Shown here: piece after piece, positions 1 to 7,371 of the stretch
Position numbering within the stretch: position 1 is the first letter of the stretch
Layout: every line of letters begins with the position of its first letter
Assembly: GCA_964542645.1 (NCBI GenBank)
Contig: CAZIUG010000008.1
Location: 596,507-660,506, forward strand
Reading direction: 5' to 3'
DNA from: Moanibacter sp964542645
GTDB lineage: Bacteria > Verrucomicrobiota > Verrucomicrobiia > Opitutales > UBA2987
Length of the DNA stretch: 64,000 nucleotides
The notes under the pieces: generated by a model
The model's database searches: none
Seen by the model: the letters and a program-made list of their open reading frames with translations, nothing else
Told to the model about the DNA's origin: nothing
Program-made: the position numbers and the translations under genes

Positions 1-2
1 AC

Positions 3-506
3 TACAGTGAGTTGTCTTTCATAGATGTTCTAGAGGCCCTAGACGATTCTCCCAAGCCGACGATTTTCTGTTTCGAACAAAAATTCCCTCCCGAACTAGC
101 GGACAAAGTAGGACTTTCTGGGGGAAACATGACGTCCTCAATGAGAGCAGTGGGTGCTATTGGTGCTATCTCTAACGGCCCCTCCCGTGATATTCATGAG
201 ATCCGACCAATGAACTTTCAGTATTTGACAAGCGGGGTCTGCGCAGGCCATGGAGATCAAGCGATTAATGCAGTCAACGTACCTGTCCGCATCTCTGGTA
301 TGGATGTCGCACCCGGAGAAATCGTGCACATGGATGAAAATGGCGCTTGTAAATTTCCAGCGAATCGCCTTGCCGAAGTCCTTGCAAATGCCACCAAGCT
401 GATTGAGGAAGAAGAAGAGAGAGTGGGCAACCTTCTCAAGGCTAAAGGCCTAGAAGAAGTTAAAGCTATCATTGGAGGGCACCAGTACGCGAAGAAAGAT
501 AAGTAG
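3..506 (+). CDS. RraA-family protein, 5' partial
   Basis: The frame is open from the first bases of the window, so the N-terminus lies outside and the visible TTG at 12 is probably not the start. The visible 167 codons carry the RraA / HMG-aldolase-like fold signature: a VGAIG strand, the NGPSRDIHEIR segment (equivalent to the family's DGxxRD site, with the Arg-Asp pair kept), then the GMDVAPGEIVH...DENG strand near the C-terminus. The family includes RNase E inhibitors and class II pyruvate aldolases (4-hydroxy-4-methyl-2-oxoglutarate aldolase), and sequence alone does not separate them. The acidic tail (EEEEE) is ordinary for the family. Old 'MenG methyltransferase' labels for this fold should not be used. 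Confidence 0.75.
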   Translation, partial: YSELSFIDVLEALDDSPKPTIFCFEQKFPPELADKVGLSGGNMTSSMRAVGAIGAISNGPSRDIHEIRPMNFQYLTSGVCAGHGDQAINAVNVPVRISGMDVAPGEIVHMDENGACKFPANRLAEVLANATKLIEEEEERVGNLLKAKGLEEVKAIIGGHQYAKKDK

Positions 507-639
507 GTTTGATAGTACACAGTTCGATACGCTTTTATTTAACTGTACCCATCTACGCATATTACATCATCGTGTAATATGAATCTCAGGGGCTGATTTT
601 TGAGTACAAACAGTCAATGACAGAGCCTTCAGTTAAGTC

Positions 640-1176
640 ATGATTCTATCAGATAATTCGATCCTCCATGCCATCAAATCTGGGAATATCGTCATCGACC
701 CCTTTAGAAAGGATTGCCTAGGAACCAACAGCTATGATGTCCACTTGGGAAAGGAACTCGCCACCTACAAAGACGAAGTCCTCGATGCCAAGAAACACAA
801 TCATACAGAGTCACAGCCAATTCCTAAAGATGGGATTTTACTTACGCCGGGTCGAACCTACCTCGGGATCACCGAAGAGTATACTGAAACCCATCGCCAT
901 GTTCCCTTTCTTGAAGGTAAATCGAGCGTCGGGCGGCTTGGTATCGACATTCACGCCACTGCTGGCAAGGGCGATGTGGGTTTCTGTAATCACTGGACCC
1001 TAGAGATCTCAGTCCACCAACCTGTTCGGGTGTACGCCGGAATGCCAATCGGACAACTGATCTACTTTGAAGTTAGCGGGGAAGTAGAGATAACCTACGA
1101 CCAAAAAGCTTCTGCCAAATATGGTTCCCGTTCCTCCCACCCAATCGAATCAATGATGTGGAAATGTAAGTTTTGA
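640..1176 (+). CDS. dcd: dCTP deaminase
   Basis: 178 residues, close to the usual Dcd length (E. coli about 193). It deaminates dCTP to dUTP for dTMP synthesis, as a cytosolic homotrimer of the dUTPase fold. Visible motifs: the N-terminal ILSDNSI substrate-loop start, EGKSSVGRLG (phosphate-binding Ser/Arg), HATAGKGDVGF and WTLEI, whose Glu is the family's catalytic residue. The central GDVGFCNHW differs a little from the usual DPGFxG. The ATG at 640 gives the canonical MILSD beginning. It stands alone on the plus strand and faces the azurin gene. Confidence 0.9.
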   Translation: MILSDNSILHAIKSGNIVIDPFRKDCLGTNSYDVHLGKELATYKDEVLDAKKHNHTESQPIPKDGILLTPGRTYLGITEEYTETHRHVPFLEGKSSVGRLGIDIHATAGKGDVGFCNHWTLEISVHQPVRVYAGMPIGQLIYFEVSGEVEITYDQKASAKYGSRSSHPIESMMWKCKF

Positions 1177-1335
1177 AATACGGGAAAAGCCTTTCAATCA
1201 TCGCTTAGTTTCGAAAAAAAGAACCCATCTGCGGTCTCGTTCGATCACCAGATATCCTTGGGGCCTGTTAGCGGGTCTCACTCATCGGCGGAACCTGTCG
1301 CTAAAAGTTGGCCTCAAACTATTTGCACAACTCTA

Positions 1336-1875
1336 CTATTTCACCGTCATCACACCCTTCATAAGAACCCAATGTCCTGGGAAGGAACAGAAGTAAGTGT
1401 AATTTCCAAGTTTGGTCGGAGCTGTGAATTCTATCGTATCGATCTCGCCAGGACCAAGTAATTTTGTGTGGGCGATGATCTCTCTCCTCTTTAGCTCTGG
1501 TATATACTCCGACTCCTTCGCAGTCATTGCAACCTGAGCAAATTCAGCCATCTCTATTCCCTGCTTAAGGACTATGAGATTGTGTCCCATCGCAACCTTG
1601 GGAAGCTTGCCAAGGTTCTTGAACACTATACGCACATTCTGGCCTGCGTTAACTTCGAACGCTGTCACGTCATACCGCATCGTATCGTCAGCTATGATCT
1701 CAATTATCTTGATATTCGCCCCATCCGCTCCAACCAATGTTCCCGTAAATAGCAAGAAGCAGCTAATCACCCATCTTGCGTAGAAGGTTGGAAATAAGTG
1801 GCAACGGAATCTAAAGGTCCTTATCGTTGCTGATAGAAAGCAATCCTGCTCTAGTTTCATAGTTCTTGAGTTCAT
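1336..1875 (-). CDS. azu: azurin-type blue copper protein
   Basis: 179 codons: a long N-terminal stretch ending in a hydrophobic segment (WVISCFLLFTGTLVG) that looks like a signal peptide, then an azurin domain. All four type-1 copper ligands are visible: His in MGHNLIVL, and Cys, His and Met in YFCSFPGHWVLMKG. The spacing is identical to azurin (Cys-4-His-3-Met, GHN upstream). The protein should be a periplasmic single-electron carrier. The N-terminal region before the hydrophobic stretch is unusually long, so the true start may be internal (Met6 or later). It lies downstream of, and in the same direction as, the Mo-hydroxylase subunit genes, about 200 nt away, but co-transcription is not shown. 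Confidence 0.9.
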   Translation of the reverse strand: MNSRTMKLEQDCFLSATIRTFRFRCHLFPTFYARWVISCFLLFTGTLVGADGANIKIIEIIADDTMRYDVTAFEVNAGQNVRIVFKNLGKLPKVAMGHNLIVLKQGIEMAEFAQVAMTAKESEYIPELKRREIIAHTKLLGPGEIDTIEFTAPTKLGNYTYFCSFPGHWVLMKGVMTVK

Positions 1876-2075
1876 TCTTTTAATAACTTCGATAAGGCCC
1901 AGACCTCACCTTAATATGACTGTTGGTCAAGCGTAATTAATCGTTGTATTCAAACAACTTGAATCAAGGCCATTCCTCCTCCAAATCCTGTCGGAGAAAA
2001 ATTCAGTCAAAATAAATACTATCAACCCCGGGAAAGGCACACCGAGAACCTAGAAATATCGAGATCGTTAAAGCC

Positions 2076-2339
2076 CTACCCCCCCCCGATAGCAGGTATA
2101 AACTGTACTTCGCTTTCCGGTCCAACCTTTCGCCGCATCCCTTCGTTGGAAATCTGACCGTCAACCGCAACTGCGATGCTAGGATTTATTCGGTCCTCCT
2201 GACAGATTCTATCTCGTATCCCTGGGTACTCCGCTTCGAGATTCTGGACGACCTCTCTGACAGTAGAACCTTCGATCTCCACGAAATCCTCACCTGAGGT
2301 AAAACGCTGAAGAAGGGGGGGAATGAAAACCCTGGGCAT
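2076..2339 (-). CDS. MoaD/ThiS-like sulfur carrier protein
   Basis: Small beta-grasp protein of 87 residues, starting at the ATG at 2339, which has a GGGGAG Shine-Dalgarno 4-8 nt upstream. It shows the ubiquitin-like pattern (FVEIEGSTVREVVQNLE) and ends IPAIGGG, so it carries the C-terminal Gly-Gly used for adenylation and thiocarboxylation. It follows the 2Fe-2S subunit by about 30 nt in the same direction, which suggests a role in molybdopterin sulfur transfer for a nearby Mo enzyme. An E1-like partner (MoeB/ThiF-rhodanese) is encoded at 32506. The C-terminal glycines are written by a run of nine G on the coding strand, a slippage or sequencing-error hazard. Confidence 0.8.
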   Translation of the reverse strand: MPRVFIPPLLQRFTSGEDFVEIEGSTVREVVQNLEAEYPGIRDRICQEDRINPSIAVAVDGQISNEGMRRKVGPESEVQFIPAIGGG

Positions 2340-2370
2340 ACTCTCCCCGGGAAAACAGTTAAGCAAACAA

Positions 2371-2874
2371 TTAGTTGGTACCGTCCCTGTCGGCTCCGTT
2401 GTTTTCAGTCACCGAAGCTGCTTTGAGGACGGATCTGACGATCTTGTCGTAACCCGTGCAACGACATAAATTTCCGGCCAGCCAATGCCTCACCTGATGT
2501 TCCGTTGGATTCGGATTTCTCTCCAGTAGCGCTTTGCTTGCAACTAAAAACCCTGGAGTGCAAATTCCACACTGTAATCCGGCCTCTTCGAGAAAAGCCT
2601 GCTGCAATGGATGAAGACCGTCCGCGGTGGCAATACCTTCTACAGTCCCGACTTCACGTCCTTCAACTTCTGTCGCCAAGACAAGGCACGAATCCACCAA
2701 CACGCCATCCAAGGTCACTGAACAGGCTCCGCAATTTCCGTCATTACAACCTTCTTTAGTACCCGTCAGACCGAGTTCCTCTCGTAAAACTTCAAGGAGG
2801 CTCTGTCTTGCTTCACAAAGGAACTCTGTCTGCTCCCCATTTATCTTCGTTTGAACATGTGTCTTTCGTGCCAT
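2371..2874 (-). CDS. (2Fe-2S) small subunit of a molybdenum hydroxylase (CoxS/XdhA-C type)
   Basis: 167 residues with both [2Fe-2S] sites of xanthine-dehydrogenase/CO-dehydrogenase small subunits: the plant-ferredoxin site CNDGNCGACSVTLDG plus a downstream Cys, and the C-terminal helical site CGICTPGF ... GNLCRCTGY. It passes electrons from the Mo-pterin site to FAD. The gene sits 44 nt downstream of the FAD subunit gene, in the usual M-S order of cox/xdh operons. No Mo-binding large subunit (about 750-800 aa) is found next to it, and none elsewhere in the window, so the substrate cannot be named. Confidence 0.92.
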   Translation of the reverse strand: MARKTHVQTKINGEQTEFLCEARQSLLEVLREELGLTGTKEGCNDGNCGACSVTLDGVLVDSCLVLATEVEGREVGTVEGIATADGLHPLQQAFLEEAGLQCGICTPGFLVASKALLERNPNPTEHQVRHWLAGNLCRCTGYDKIVRSVLKAASVTENNGADRDGTN

Positions 2875-2918
2875 AATTCTGAATTCTCCCGCTGAGATTA
2901 CCTTTTCCCTTTTCCCTC

Positions 2919-3830
2919 TTAGGAGGCTTTAGCTTCCTCCACGGCATTGGGTACGAACTCACCCCTAGCTCGGGCAACCGCACCCCTAAGCGCTCTTTTC
3001 GTCAACACCCCCGTCAGGTGAATGCGAAACTCCTTAGTCCCTCTCATATCGGTGATAGGACTAACAATATCCTGTGCTACTGAAGCTGCTGCTTCATAGG
3101 ACTCTTCTCCGGCTTCTTTCCCAGATAAGAGATCACCCGCTTCATTCGCCAAAAGCGGGGTAGGAGCAACTGCACCAAAAGCGATTCTCGCTTTTTTAAT
3201 AGTTTTCAAATCTTCCTCAAGTTCGACCGCTGCTCCAGCTCCGACTACCGCTATATCCATTTCATTTCGAGGAATAAACCGGAGGTAATGAGCACCAGAA
3301 TTTAGCGCCGGTGTCGGGATATTAATCGCCACCAATATTTCGCCTCCAGCCAAAACCGACCGCCCTGGCCCAACACAAAAGTCCTCAACTTCGACCGAAC
3401 GCATCCCGTTCTTTCCAGTAATATCACATTGGGCACCATAAATGATAAGAGTAGGAATCGTGTCTGCGCTCGGCGACGCATTGCAAAGATTTCCGCCTAT
3501 ACTGGCCCGACCCTGGATTTGGATTCCTCCTATAATCGCGATCGAATCGATCAGACCTGGGTAAGCCGAACAAATACTCTTGTCCTTGTAAACTTGGTGG
3601 CACGGTACAGATGCACCGATCCGGAGACCCTTGTTGGACTGAAATTGAAGTTCATTCAATTCCGGGACCTGTTTCATGTCAACCAGTCGATCAATCTCAA
3701 AGCGTTTCGCTCGCAATTGAACCAAGACATCGGTACCACCGGCAAAACCTCGTGCTTCGACGCCTTCTTCCGACATCAACCCCACTGCTTCGTCCAGGGA
3801 CCTCGGACTGCAAAACTGAAAGTCTTTCAT
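2919..3830 (-). CDS. FAD-binding medium subunit of a molybdenum hydroxylase (CoxM type)
   Basis: 303 residues, normal length for CoxM/XdhB. FAD-binding motifs are clear: AGGTDVLVQLR near residue 30 and IGGNLCNASPSADT near residue 110 (the family's GGN..N.SP.AD). A C-terminal CO_deh_flav_C region follows. It transfers electrons from the 2Fe-2S subunit to FAD and then to an acceptor. It starts at an ATG after a long intergenic stretch and is the first gene of the minus-strand set FAD subunit, FeS subunit, MoaD-like protein. The large catalytic subunit that normally completes such operons is missing here. Confidence 0.92.
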   Translation of the reverse strand: MKDFQFCSPRSLDEAVGLMSEEGVEARGFAGGTDVLVQLRAKRFEIDRLVDMKQVPELNELQFQSNKGLRIGASVPCHQVYKDKSICSAYPGLIDSIAIIGGIQIQGRASIGGNLCNASPSADTIPTLIIYGAQCDITGKNGMRSVEVEDFCVGPGRSVLAGGEILVAINIPTPALNSGAHYLRFIPRNEMDIAVVGAGAAVELEEDLKTIKKARIAFGAVAPTPLLANEAGDLLSGKEAGEESYEAAASVAQDIVSPITDMRGTKEFRIHLTGVLTKRALRGAVARARGEFVPNAVEEAKAS

Positions 3831-4318
3831 ACTATCAATCTACTTATTACAGAATTTAAACTCACACCTCACACAATTAATTCCGGGAAACCAAAACCTT
3901 TTCTGTATCGGCTCCGAAATCGGTCGCTGACTACTACGATCTACGGGTAACACCTTTTATCAAGGATTTTCTCCTCTAACCTGTCAAAATCTTATTAGAG
4001 TCTAAGTTTACCTACCTAATAGCCCCACAATATATAGTTTTAAAGGCTCCAACTCCGATCGATGGCCAAGATTATGTCGATTTCTTTCAGCCTGTCATCT
4101 ACCGATCACCTTTATCGGTCTCGTACTCTTACCATACAAAATTGAGCTACGGCTGGATTTTTAAACATGGGAATTAAAGAGAATAGGTAAGATTGTGACT
4201 GCCAGTTATTGCAGAGATACGGATGGGAAATCTCTGTTTCTTATCCCCTATTCGTTCAGAACCATATGCTCTCCAAATCTTGACTCAGCCTCCGTTCCTT
4301 CGTATCTCTTGTAACAGG
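3831..4318. other. intergenic region between Mo-hydroxylase genes and selW
   Basis: No credible ORF on either strand. It is AT-rich and should hold the divergent promoters of the FAD-subunit gene (minus) and selW (plus). The only structure I can support is the folded element at 4181-4253, listed separately. Confidence 0.6.
4181..4253 (+). promoter_or_regulatory. candidate structured leader RNA upstream of selW
   Basis: Pairing is visible by eye. GAATAGG (4181-4187) pairs with CCTATTC (4247-4253). TAAGA (4188-4192) pairs with TCTTA (4239-4243), with a 3-nt bulge (TCC) between the two helices. Inside is a 7-bp hairpin, CAGAGAT (4212-4218) with ATCTCTG (4230-4236), closing an 11-nt loop. The element ends 65 nt before the selW ATG. 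It matches no riboswitch class I recognise. It could equally be a chance fold, because covariation cannot be tested from one sequence. Confidence 0.4.
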
Positions 4319-4549
4319 ATGGAAATTGAAATCGAATACTGCGCCGCTTGAGGCTATGAACTACAAGCCGTCGGTCTGACGGAAAGAATCCTACAGTTCA
4401 AGCAACAGATAAGCGGACTTCGGCTCGTCCCTTCCAGCGGGGGCGCATTCGAAGTCAGTTTGAACGGTGAAAAGATTTATTCAAAACTCGAAACTGGCTG
4501 CTTCCCTGAGCCCGATACAATTATTGAATCAATCCGCGAAAAACTCTGA
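4319..4549 (+). CDS. selW: SelW/Rdx-family selenoprotein with in-frame UGA
   Basis: 76 residues if the TGA at 4349-4351 is read as selenocysteine (Sec11). Ordinary ORF calling misses it. The start is MEIEIEYCAAU-GYELQ, with the SelW redox motif C-x-x-U right after the first beta strand (Cys8, Sec11). The rest follows the thioredoxin-like Rdx fold: a helix, then LRLVPSSGGAFEVSLNGEKIYSK, where GGAFEV and NGxxIYSK match the family's FEV..G..i.SK, and a C-terminal helix. Length matches SelW (about 80-90 aa). A hairpin typical of bacterial SECIS follows the UGA, and tRNA-Sec lies 35 nt after the stop. The role is presumably thiol/selenol redox; the exact partner is unknown for bacterial members. 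Confidence 0.88.
4349..4382 (+). promoter_or_regulatory. bacterial SECIS element of selW
   Basis: Starting at the UGA (4349-4351), a 5-bp stem CCGTC (4368-4372) pairs with GACGG (4378-4382) around the loop GGTCT. The loop begins 21 nt after the UGA. SelB-binding hairpins need an apical loop roughly 16-37 nt downstream, with a G among the first two loop bases, and both rules are met. It lies inside the coding sequence, as bacterial SECIS elements do. The stem was found by inspection; a folding programme or bSECISearch would confirm it. Confidence 0.75.
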
Positions 4550-4583
4550 ATAATCCGAAGATGCAACTCGTCTTCGGATTATT
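4549..4583 (+). terminator. long hairpin between selW and tRNA-Sec
   Basis: A perfect 13-bp stem: AATAATCCGAAGA (4549-4561) with TCTTCGGATTATT (4571-4583) around a 9-nt loop. It starts in the last base of the selW stop codon and ends one base before the tRNA acceptor stem. There is no T tract behind it, so intrinsic termination is not obvious. It may instead protect the selW mRNA 3' end or mark a processing site that releases the tRNA from a shared transcript. Confidence 0.55.
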
Positions 4584-4584
4584 C

Positions 4585-4678
4585 GGAGAGTGAAGGGTAC
4601 CTGGTGGTCCCCGCGGTCTTCAAAACCGTTGTCGGCCTTCTTTGAAGGTCGAGGTAAGTTCGATTCTTACCCTCTCCG
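4585..4678 (+). tRNA. selC: tRNA-Sec (UCA)
   Basis: 94 nt. The anticodon loop CTTCAAA (4618-4624) gives anticodon TCA, on a 5-bp stem GCGGT/ACCGT with one G-T pair. The long variable arm (4632-4640 with 4644-4652, loop TTT) and an extended D arm (GGTACC/GGTCCC with one mismatch, loop TGGT) are hallmarks of tRNA-Sec. The T arm is GTAAG-TTCGATT-CTTAC. The acceptor GGAGAG pairs with CTCTCC, the discriminator is G, and CCA is not encoded. The 3' strand of acceptor plus T stem is only 12 nt, whereas typical bacterial tRNA-Sec has 13 (8+5). It accepts serine, which SelA converts to Sec. Confidence 0.93.
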
Positions 4679-4996
4679 CTGCGTTCCGCCTGATCTAATA
4701 GAGATTAACCGCCAATTCTTGTCCTCTGGATTGGAAATAAGATATGTAGGATTAATTTATCCTCAATCGTTCAAGAGACACTGAGATCCTGTGGAGGAAT
4801 CCGCAGAAAAATCAACCTGAATTAGGGGAAACGAAACCGCTCCTGGATCGGAACGGCCACGACATCACAACCATAAAATAGCTCTAAATCTGTGGCGAGC
4901 CATGAGAAAAATCGATCCCTAGATCGAGAGGGACCTCTTCCAACAGAACAAATCTAATTGCGACAAGAAGTTGACCAAAACTTGGATGTTACTTTC
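4679..4996. other. intergenic region between tRNA-Sec and selD
   Basis: No convincing gene. A minor 7-bp hairpin (4789-4795 with 4800-4806, loop GGAA) is present without a flanking T run. The region separates the plus-strand selW-tRNA unit from the 3' end of minus-strand selD. Confidence 0.5.
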
Positions 4997-7303
4997 TCAC
5001 CCCCGTATTTCGAGACAAGGCTCCTCTCCCTCCTGTACAACTACTTCACCAATCACAGAAGCCTCTAAATAACCTACGCTTTTGAGATCATTTAGGCAAG
5101 CCTCTGCATGTTTGAATGGAACACTAGCAAGCAATCCTCCTGAGGTCTGTGGATCGAAGAGCAGCTCATAACGTTCATCTCTTTTCCCTTTCAATCTCAA
5201 AGATGCTTCCAGCTTTCGATTTTGGGGCTGCAAAGTGCTCAGTATCCCGGCCTTCGCTGTTTCCATCGCCCCGGAAAAAAATGTTACTGCTTTAAGATCC
5301 ATTTTCGCTCCTGTTCCGGAAGCATTCAGCATCTCAATCAAATGGCCAACCAAACCGAAACCAGTAACATCAGAAGAAGCACTTGCTCCATGCCTCTTGA
5401 AACAATCGATCGCCGGCCCATTAGAACGCACCATTGATTGAACCGCTTCTTCGATCCAACTGCTCTTTGCTCTTGCCCGCATATCAGCAGCAAAGATCGT
5501 CCCAGTCCCCAGAGGTTTTGTCATGATGAGCTGATCGCCTGGCCGCATTCCCCCCTTGCGCAAGAGACTACCCTCTTCCGCCAGACCGTTTACAACCAAA
5601 CCTATGCCCAATGGCGACCCTTCCGAAGTGTGTCCTCCAATAAGCGCGACCCTATGTTCCTCCAATAGCGAAACCGCTCCACTCATAACCTGAAAAAGCT
5701 GCTCTTCCATCGCTGAATCAGAGCCTGGCTCCACGGTAACCAATACCTGCGCAGACTGAGGTTCAGCACCCATTGCAAAAAGATCGCCTAGACAATGGTT
5801 AGCGGCAATTTTACCGAACAGGTAGGGGTCATTTAAAAAAACCGGAAAACTGTCCACCGATTGAACCTGTATCATTCCTTCCGGAACCTTCAAGGCAGCT
5901 GCATCATCGGAACTCTTGAGGCCCAGTAAAATGTCCTTTCGCTCAATAACATCTAACCGATTAAGAACTTTTCTCAATACAACGCTCCCAACTTTTGAGC
6001 CGCACCCTCCACAGCGAATCGTTTCCTTTCCCTCTTCCGGAAGGGTATCCGAATCGGGGATAAGCCTTTCCGCCATTCGCGAATTCCCCTCATCATCCGA
6101 CATTTCAGGCAACTCCCGATACTGCTTCATCCAGCGGCGATCAATCCAGTCTTTAATCTTCCAGATTATTCTTCCTTCCAATGCCCATCGTCCTCGTGAA
6201 GCAACCGCGTACTGATCCCCTGTACTGATTAAGCTCAGGAACTGTCTCTGGGGAACAAAGGGTTCAGAAGGCAGATCAGCCAAAGCAAGACGGATGTTTT
6301 CGCCTAAGGGAGGACCTTGTCGGACTGCAAAGACTCCTGACTTGGGGCGCGGATGCTCCTTCACCGAGGCAACATCTCCTGCAGCAAAGACAAAGGGATG
6401 TGAGGGCGACCGCAAACATTCATCTACGACAATGAAGCCTTGAGCATCTGTTTTTAATCCCGATTCTCTCAGCCATTCCGATGGGGCACCGTCCGTTGCC
6501 AGAATGATTGCGTCGCTAGGAATCATTGAACCTGGTTCACAAAATAAAGCGTCGGCTTCAATCTTCACCACCCGATGTTGAAGGTGTACCACTACTCTCC
6601 GATCATCCAGAATGCGGGTGTACTTCTCCTGCACTCTTGCATTATGAGTCGGAAGGAGAACATCGCTTTCCGTAACCAAATGAAATTCTATTTGAGACCT
6701 CTTGATATTCCGTTTTCTCAGTTCATTGAAGAGGCAGAACTGGGTGGCAAGCGTTACTTCGACACCCCCGGCTCCCCCACCTATCACCGTAACCCGATAC
6801 GCATCACTTTCCCTTTTTATCGCCGCTTCTAAGATTCTATCCCAACCACGGAGAAACTGCATAATCGGCTTTACTGGGAAAGAATACTTGGCCGCACCAG
6901 CAATTCCTTCAGTTCTCGGTGTCGATCCACTGTTAATTGAAATTAAATCAAATCGAACCGGAGATCTACCTTCACAAAGTACTTGCTTCCCTCCCAAATC
7001 CAGTCCCTCGACACGGGTCCGGTAAAACTGAGCTCCGGCAAACCGACAGAGCCGGACTAGGTCAATATTCACTTCTTCGTAATTGTAGTGCCCCGAGATT
7101 AGGCCCGGGAGCATTCCTGAATACGGCGTTCCGCCATATTCCGATATAAGTGTGATTCGCAAACCAAGAACCGGCCGCATTCCAAACTCTTTCAGAATAG
7201 CGACATGAGAATGGCCCCCGCCGATAAGAACGAGTTCCTTCAGTATGCGATGACCTCCCGCCTTCACTGCTAGAAAGTTCGCTTGTCGATATCCCTTTTT
7301 CAA
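4997..7303 (-). CDS. selD: flavoprotein (NADH dehydrogenase-like) - selenophosphate synthetase fusion
   Basis: 768 codons in two parts. Residues about 20-410 form a pyridine nucleotide-disulfide oxidoreductase: FAD motif VLIGGGHSH (25-33), second nucleotide fold VTVIGGGAGGVEV (171-183) and C-terminal FAD motif FAAGD (306-310). Residues about 425-768 are SelD: CGGCGSKVG with Cys434 and Lys437 in the catalytic positions, GGHTSEG, and DPQTSGG near the C-terminus. SelD makes selenophosphate from selenide and ATP. The fused reductase may supply reduced selenium; such Ndh-SelD fusions are known in other lineages. The active site uses Cys, not Sec. The first codon would be TTG (7303); a GTG at 7267 is an alternative. 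Divergent from selA with 68 nt between. Confidence 0.93.
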   Translation of the reverse strand: MKKGYRQANFLAVKAGGHRILKELVLIGGGHSHVAILKEFGMRPVLGLRITLISEYGGTPYSGMLPGLISGHYNYEEVNIDLVRLCRFAGAQFYRTRVEGLDLGGKQVLCEGRSPVRFDLISINSGSTPRTEGIAGAAKYSFPVKPIMQFLRGWDRILEAAIKRESDAYRVTVIGGGAGGVEVTLATQFCLFNELRKRNIKRSQIEFHLVTESDVLLPTHNARVQEKYTRILDDRRVVVHLQHRVVKIEADALFCEPGSMIPSDAIILATDGAPSEWLRESGLKTDAQGFIVVDECLRSPSHPFVFAAGDVASVKEHPRPKSGVFAVRQGPPLGENIRLALADLPSEPFVPQRQFLSLISTGDQYAVASRGRWALEGRIIWKIKDWIDRRWMKQYRELPEMSDDEGNSRMAERLIPDSDTLPEEGKETIRCGGCGSKVGSVVLRKVLNRLDVIERKDILLGLKSSDDAAALKVPEGMIQVQSVDSFPVFLNDPYLFGKIAANHCLGDLFAMGAEPQSAQVLVTVEPGSDSAMEEQLFQVMSGAVSLLEEHRVALIGGHTSEGSPLGIGLVVNGLAEEGSLLRKGGMRPGDQLIMTKPLGTGTIFAADMRARAKSSWIEEAVQSMVRSNGPAIDCFKRHGASASSDVTGFGLVGHLIEMLNASGTGAKMDLKAVTFFSGAMETAKAGILSTLQPQNRKLEASLRLKGKRDERYELLFDPQTSGGLLASVPFKHAEACLNDLKSVGYLEASVIGEVVVQEGEEPCLEIRG

Positions 7304-7371
7304 TTCAAATTCGCTCAGATACCATTTCTCATTAAAAGAAAGGCCCGTTCTCCCAACCGAGGATAGACAAG

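Noticed and set aside
4997..7303. Sec in the SelD active site.
   Set aside because: The frame has no internal stop and position 434 is encoded as Cys.
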